From Hofstenia miamia (Eukaryota > Xenacoelomorpha > Acoela), in assembly GCA_004352715.1 (NCBI GenBank), contig SCFE01000062.1:1867743-1931742 (forward strand): 64,000 nucleotides of DNA, read 5' to 3'. Shown piece after piece: positions 59,589-64,000 of this stretch. Each line of letters begins with the position of its first letter. Position 1 is the first letter of the stretch. The position numbers and the translations under genes were made by a program. The notes below the pieces were generated by a model that saw only the letters and a list, made by a program, of their open reading frames with translations, was not told the origin of the DNA and did not search any database.

Positions 59589-59644
59589 TATCTATCAAAC
59601 AGCTTTGCAAATATTCCGTATAATGTTGTTTTTTCATTATTTAG
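57073..59644. other. Intronic DNA, no further exon seen
   Basis: At about 58440-58480 the plus strand reads ISTSTVQ-stop-HLDAA, reminiscent of the helix-turn-helix of Tc1-type transposases, in decayed sequence. A (TA)n run lies at 59550-59586. Nothing else recognised. Confidence 0.5.
59550..59586. repeat. (TA)n microsatellite
   Basis: Pure TA run about 60 bases before the acceptor of exon 3. Confidence 0.95.
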
Positions 59645-59815
59645 GTTTCGCAACAAGATATTTCAAAGCGGGTGATTAAAATTTGCGTCTTCGATATTGA
59701 TAGAAACAAAAAGCACAATCTTATCGGTTTTACGACAATGGCCCTTAAACAAATGGATCTGTCAAAACGGAAAGTGCACTGGCGAGATATTAGTAAAGAA
59801 ATTGAAGAAGAGAAG
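59645..59815 (+). CDS. Synaptotagmin-like gene, C2A exon 3
   Basis: Acceptor tttcattatttag and donor GAAG|GTAAAA enclose 171 bases, 57 codons, phase 0 at both ends. It encodes VSQQDISKRVIKICVFDIDR, then NKKHNLIGFTTMALKQMDLS, then KRKVHWRDISKEIEEEK. This is the last part of C2A: the strand-6/loop-3 VxDxDR..KHxxIG motif, followed by the WRDL-like end and an acidic C2A-C2B linker. Of the loop-3 Ca2+ ligands, the first two Asp (DID) are kept, while the position equivalent to the last Asp (KHD in classical forms) is Asn. C2B should follow downstream but is not within the remaining 4 kb. Confidence 0.95.
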
Positions 59816-60248
59816 GTAAAAACCAATTAGTACATTGAATTTATTTTTTCTAAAAATTTGTTATTTGGTATGACTGTGCCTTGCAGTACCGTGGACCACC
59901 GCTTAGTCTTTTACTATATTCAAAATATGAAACCTAGTAATGAATTTTGTTAAAGTTAGTTACTCAAGAACTTTTCCATGACTTTTATGTTTTTTTTATC
60001 TATTAATGAAATTAGTGCTTTCTACAATATATAGAAAAAGTGTACAAATGCCACTATTAAGTACTAACTGAATTGTTTCTATTTCTTTGTTGCAGAGGTA
60101 AAGATAGTGATATGTCTTGGTTACTATAATAGTTCATTTTAGCTTCGAAAAGTATTTTCTATTGATAGTTAAATAAGTTCTTAGTCATTAATTTTAGATT
60201 AATAATAGAAGAATGATGTACTTAGTTATTTGTATTTATTGAAGTAAT
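59816..60248 (+). other. Start of the intron after C2A exon 3
   Basis: Begins GTAAAA. No C2B-type exon (LGELxxSLxYxPxxxxL pattern) was found from here to the window end. The LINE at 60249-61018 sits in this presumed intron on the opposite strand. Confidence 0.6.
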
Positions 60249-61018
60249 TCATTGACTGGTAAGATAATTCTTTGTTCGAGCATTCTTGATAAAATTTGTC
60301 ACTTTCGTTTTAAACAATTGAAACTTTTTTCACATCGAGTATCTTTATCCAATTTATTCCATAATTTTACTGCAAAATTTATGAATGAATTCTTCATAAT
60401 TTTGCTTTTAAATTTCTTGCATTGATATGTACCACGTATAATATTATATTTTAGGGAGATGTTATCTTTCATTTTATAAAATATTTCCAAGATCTTTTGT
60501 TGCATGATATCATCTGGATATAATAACATATAATCTTTTGCCAATTTTCTTTTAATTCGTTTATTATTGCTATTGATAATTTTGTTCATCCAATTGAAAA
60601 TCTTACTTAGTTTTCTTTTAGAATTTTCACATAGATTTGTTAGCAAGTAACAAGAATACGTATATTTTGATACAACCATTGACATAAATAACATTGTGAT
60701 CAATTTTCTTGGTAATAAATCTGTTATTTTTTTAATTAATTTGTTGGTACCAGCCATTTTTTGAATTAAAGAATTTATATGGTCTTTGAACTTTAGTTGA
60801 TTGTCAATTAACACTTCTAAATATTTTATTCTTGGTTGCTCCATTATTCCATTATTTCTTTGTTGTTAAGATACAATTTTGTCTTTGTTTCGCTTTTTGT
60901 TAAGTTATTCATCTGCATAAAAGTAGTTTTTTCAATATTTAGAGATATCATGTTTTTGTTATAGTAGTCATGTATGAGATATAAATTGGATTGTAGTTCA
61001 TCGATATTTGTTGTATAG
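60249..61018 (-). pseudogene. LINE (CR1/Jockey-class) RT C-terminal half, antisense to host gene
   Basis: Minus strand from about 61018: LYLIHDYYNKNMISLNIEKT, then a stop-free stretch to NNKEI, then a 181-codon frame (60844-60299) with IKYLEVLIDNQLKFKDHINS (the KYLGVxID block, G changed to E). It continues through LRT-type thumb sequence to FINFAVKLWNKLDKD, the NxLP/WN-L tail. A frameshift near 60310 moves the tail into FQLFKTKVTNFIKN, ending at a TGA at 60249-60251. The 5' part is cut at a (TA)n run. Damage is limited, so the insertion is fairly young. Confidence 0.85.
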
Positions 61019-61019
61019 G

Positions 61020-61020
<1 letters not shown>

Positions 61021-61054
<34 letters not shown>
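61021..61054. repeat. (TA)n microsatellite
   Basis: Pure TA run at the 5' truncation edge of the LINE. Confidence 0.95.
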
Positions 61055-61059
<5 letters not shown>

Positions 61060-62513
61060 ATGCTGCTGTTCTTAAGATATAGTTCACACTTATTGATGAC
61101 TATTACATATTTGAGTAATTAGATTCAAATAAATTTTGTAATATTGGATTTAGCTGACGTTTCTTAATTGTAATCTGGATTTCCTGAAAGCGCATAAAGA
61201 ATTGTAGGCAGAAGCTTCAAGCGAAATATTTTTTAATAATTTAGAAATAACGACATCATTGAAATTCATCATGAATCAAAAAATTATTTTTTAGCTAAAT
61301 TACTTTAAGCTTTCTGTACTGTAAATTTTAGCCTCACTGGTAATAGCCATAATACAAAATTTTTAATAAGTATTTTAAACAAGGACATAGTCGGTTTCTT
61401 GCAAAATTGAATACCTGACAATTGGAATGCGGCATTTCTCAATAAGAGGAAAAATGATGCGTCCTCACAGCCAATTAAAATGTCAAAGTGTCTGTTTCTA
61501 AAGTCATTGCTATATTTGTATTTAGCGGAACACACAAAGTAGAGAGAACAAGGTCGTAAACCAGATAACAATACCTTTGAATCTAAAAATAAATTAGAAT
61601 TCAATATAATATGACCACAAATTTGTCTAAACAAATTATTCCATTTTCGAATTTAATGTGGTTTTGATAACAATTTTTGTTAATAATGTCTATATTTTAA
61701 ATTTCAAACGCTTTGCCCTTGAGTTTGGTAAATGACACTCATATTTTAATTTCATACGTCTTAATTTAGGTTAGGACAACTATAACCGAGGATGGAATAA
61801 CAATGAATCTTTACTTCCGATGTTACATTTTATTAATTAGGAAAAATGCAAATATACGAAATTTCATTTCTCTGAAAGTACAAATTTTTCCATTTTTAAA
61901 ACTTTTCAAATGGCAAATATTTCTGATCAACAGAAAGTTACATTGTGACTTTTTAGATAAGGTTAAGTCATATTTAAATTAGGTAAGATATCGCACTATA
62001 ATCACTCTCTTCCAACGCATTAGAATCTTCAAGAAGCTTGCTTAATTTTAAGAAAAATCTAAAGGCAAATCGCTTTAGCGTTTATTTTTAAACATACTTT
62101 TAAGTTTTTTATTTGTATCTTTTTCGAACGAGCAATATTCGCTGATAAGAATGAAATTGTTGCTAATAATAATAGTTTATAAACATCATCGACTACTTCT
62201 GAATTTTCATGGCGCCGTTAGATACACTTTTTTTTGCAATTAAAGTGCTTCCCAATACAAGATGTTTTATACCAAAGCTGAATATTTTTTATTATTATCA
62301 ATTAAACTGAATGTTTTATTCCTGTAAAGTGTGAAAGTTGGCCTCGAGTTCATTATTTGCGAGTGTGATGCTTCTCAAATTGTCAATCAATATCATGGAG
62401 TTTCACAAAAACGTCTTTAATGTTTTTTTCATAATTTTATTTAGAAATTCTTCCAAATTCTTTTAGTTAAGTATTTATATAGTAAGCTTAAATTAAAAGG
62501 TAGTTAATATTTG
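61055..62513. other. Presumed intronic DNA, no gene seen
   Basis: A 109-codon minus-strand frame (61634-61305) has no recognisable motif and no supporting splice or start context. Confidence 0.5.
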
Positions 62514-62851
62514 GCAATATCTCGGTCCTCGAACGAGAAATTTTTTTCCTAGTTTGAACATTTTGATCGTCTCTGTTACCAAACGATGTCAAGTGTGGAC
62601 GTGCTGAGTTTTGCTGGAATTTTTATATTGGCTTTTGGAAATGTTTAGCTCCTAATAATGCATACAACTATTGAATTTAAGAAAAAAATAATGTAAAAAC
62701 GTTGAAAACGGTAAGCATCCAGGTTGTTGTAACGGATTAAAACGATTTACATTACAGTATATTTGTAATGGGAAAAGTAGTTTCGGTATTCGAACAAATC
62801 GCTTTTCGAACAGGGTTTTGGAACGTATTACAAGAACCGAGGTTTTACTGC
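62514..62851. mobile_element. Short pogo/mariner-type MITE (candidate)
   Basis: The right end, reverse-complemented, reads CAGTAAAACCTCGGTTCTTG, the CAGTxxAACCTCGGTT terminus seen in many pogo/mariner-type elements. The left end reads CAATATCTCGGTCCTCGAACG, a diverged counterpart (CTCGGT.CT.G.A). Both ends continue with words on a tcgaacaa / cgaacga theme. The right flank is CA, not TA, so the target duplication is not intact. About 340 bp, no coding capacity. Confidence 0.5.
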
Positions 62852-64000
62852 ATATTCCACTTTTCATTAAGCTCTAAAATAATGGTTGCAACGTGTTTAA
62901 TCATATTTGTTCGTTGAGCTGAAATAATATCCTTGTCGCGTAATTTAGCAAACAATCCAAAAACTTCTAATTGATCACTTTAAAGCAAAAATGTGTAAGC
63001 AGTTGAATTAACCTCTGTTTATTCAAGGCCGCCATGATAGTAAATCCTTGCAATTCAGATGGTCATAACAATTTTGAGTAAGAGCCTTTACGATAGTGCA
63101 AAAATGTTCACTCAGAAGCACTATGGCAAATGTATAATTCAAACATTAAAAATTTTATAGCTCATGTTCTAATGTAAAGATCATACTGACATATACTATA
63201 GTTTATTCACTTTTCTTGATAATTCCATGATATGATCATTTCACTTTAATTTTTGACGTTTATTAAGTGACATAATCTTGGTTGTCATCTAAGCAAGGTC
63301 TTTGATACTGATGAACCGTTATTTTTCCAAGAAAGTAGATATAATATCTAAGGCGTTCGAGATGAGCATTGAAGGCTAAGTTGGGATTAGTAACAACTTT
63401 TAAAACCTTTTTATTAATAAAAATAACAAACTGCATAATACATACCCATGCATATGCTAGAGTTGAAATTATATTCATGCTTTTAAAATAATTTGATTTA
63501 CTGATGGTAAGCAATGATTATTGTATCCTACAACTAAAATTTAAAGACATAGGATCCCATTTTGTTTCTTTTCTGATAGACATTTCTTCAGTTGACTATT
63601 TCCAGTTGCTGAGCGCTCAACTTATTTATAATGAAACTTTATTAGAATTGATAGTACATGAATTACATTAACGTATTACAAATTACTGCCCTTTCCTCAT
63701 CAATTTATATACACGTATATGGGTGTCATCTACTTATACTTTTCATTGAATACTGCATCAATTACTCCCTATATTAGTGGCATCGATCTTACTTTTTTCC
63801 CACAAATTCTTCATTTCAACATTTTGTATTTGACGTATTTCACCCTTGGTTGCTTTCTACATTTCTGTACTTTGCAATTCCTATGCAGTAAAATAATAGA
63901 CACCAGAATATTTTCATTTCAAAATTACGCATAATACATTGCGAAATATAAGCGGCTTAAGCAATAAAAAAGAAAGGAAAGTAATAAGTTTTCAGGAAGA
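62852..64000. other. No gene seen to the window end
   Basis: A+T-rich. Frames at 63263-63514 (minus) and 63719-63934 (plus) lack motifs and splice support. Confidence 0.5.

Larger units (their letters stand above)
54185..59644 (+). other. Intron between C2A exons 2 and 3
   Basis: Begins GTAAGT and ends tttttcattatttAG, 5.46 kb measured from exon copy 1 and 2.58 kb from copy 2. If the duplication is an assembly artefact, the true intron is close to the shorter figure. Confidence 0.75.

Noticed and set aside
59641-59826. Minus-strand 61-codon frame
   Set aside because: Antisense shadow of C2A exon 3, whose plus-strand reading has splice sites and domain motifs.
1-64000. CRISPR array or prokaryotic defence system
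   Set aside because: No regularly spaced repeats with unique spacers. The window has spliced animal-type coding sequence and eukaryotic transposons.

Overview
This window is A+T-rich metazoan nuclear DNA (I estimate about 70% A+T by eye), with long introns, GT-AG splice sites, many (TA)n microsatellites and a dense layer of decayed transposable elements. It contains part of a synaptotagmin-family gene, a family known from animals. The mix of LINEs, a Penelope-like element, Ty3/gypsy and Tc1/pogo-type DNA elements suggests an invertebrate. I cannot name the species. Nothing looks bacterial, viral-genomic or organellar.

Host gene: three + strand exons together encode a nearly complete first C2 domain (C2A) of a synaptotagmin-like protein: 39476-39647, 54052-54184 (an apparently identical second copy at 56932-57064) and 59645-59815. 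Their splice phases join exactly (split codon AG|A, then phase 0), with introns of about 14.4 kb and 5.5 kb. A possible upstream linker exon lies at 34413-34530. C2B and the N-terminal membrane segment are not found here. Exon 2 lies inside a 2.8 kb near-identical tandem duplication (51372-54192 and 54194-57072) whose copies meet at a single N. Splicing in both exon copies would break the frame, so this is either a false haplotype duplication in the assembly or a mutually exclusive exon pair.

Transposon layer, left to right: an RLE-type LINE 3' half (1-1056, minus); CR1/Jockey-like RT fragments (1056-2538 and 2545-2960); a pogo/Tigger-like MITE with clear TIRs and TA target duplication (3190-4277); a Ty3/gypsy 5' LTR plus gag-protease (12152-13606) next to a Tc1 transposase remnant (13606-13870, minus); a solo LTR (15866-16064); a LINE family present as a + copy (18640-19870) and a - copy (28240-28915); an element or element pair marked by CCGGTCAAAATGACCGG palindromes (21652-22672); a Penelope-like RT/GIY-YIG remnant (26520-27300, minus) followed by a hammerhead-like motif; Tc1- and mariner-like remnants (27540-27850 and 28933-29362); a LINE endonuclease/RT fragment (38220-38975); a 155 bp inverted-repeat pair (40930-41090 / 43858-44012); another LINE (60249-61018, minus); and a second pogo-type MITE (62514-62851).

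The four multi-base N gaps (21346-21390, 29394-29550, 46881-47074, 49579-49778) all abut (TA)n tracts. Single Ns at 1377, 51390 and 54193 sit at or beside edges of duplicated sequence. Single-N junctions should therefore be treated as suspect assembly joins. I found no complete gene, no convincing tRNA or rRNA gene, and no CRISPR array.
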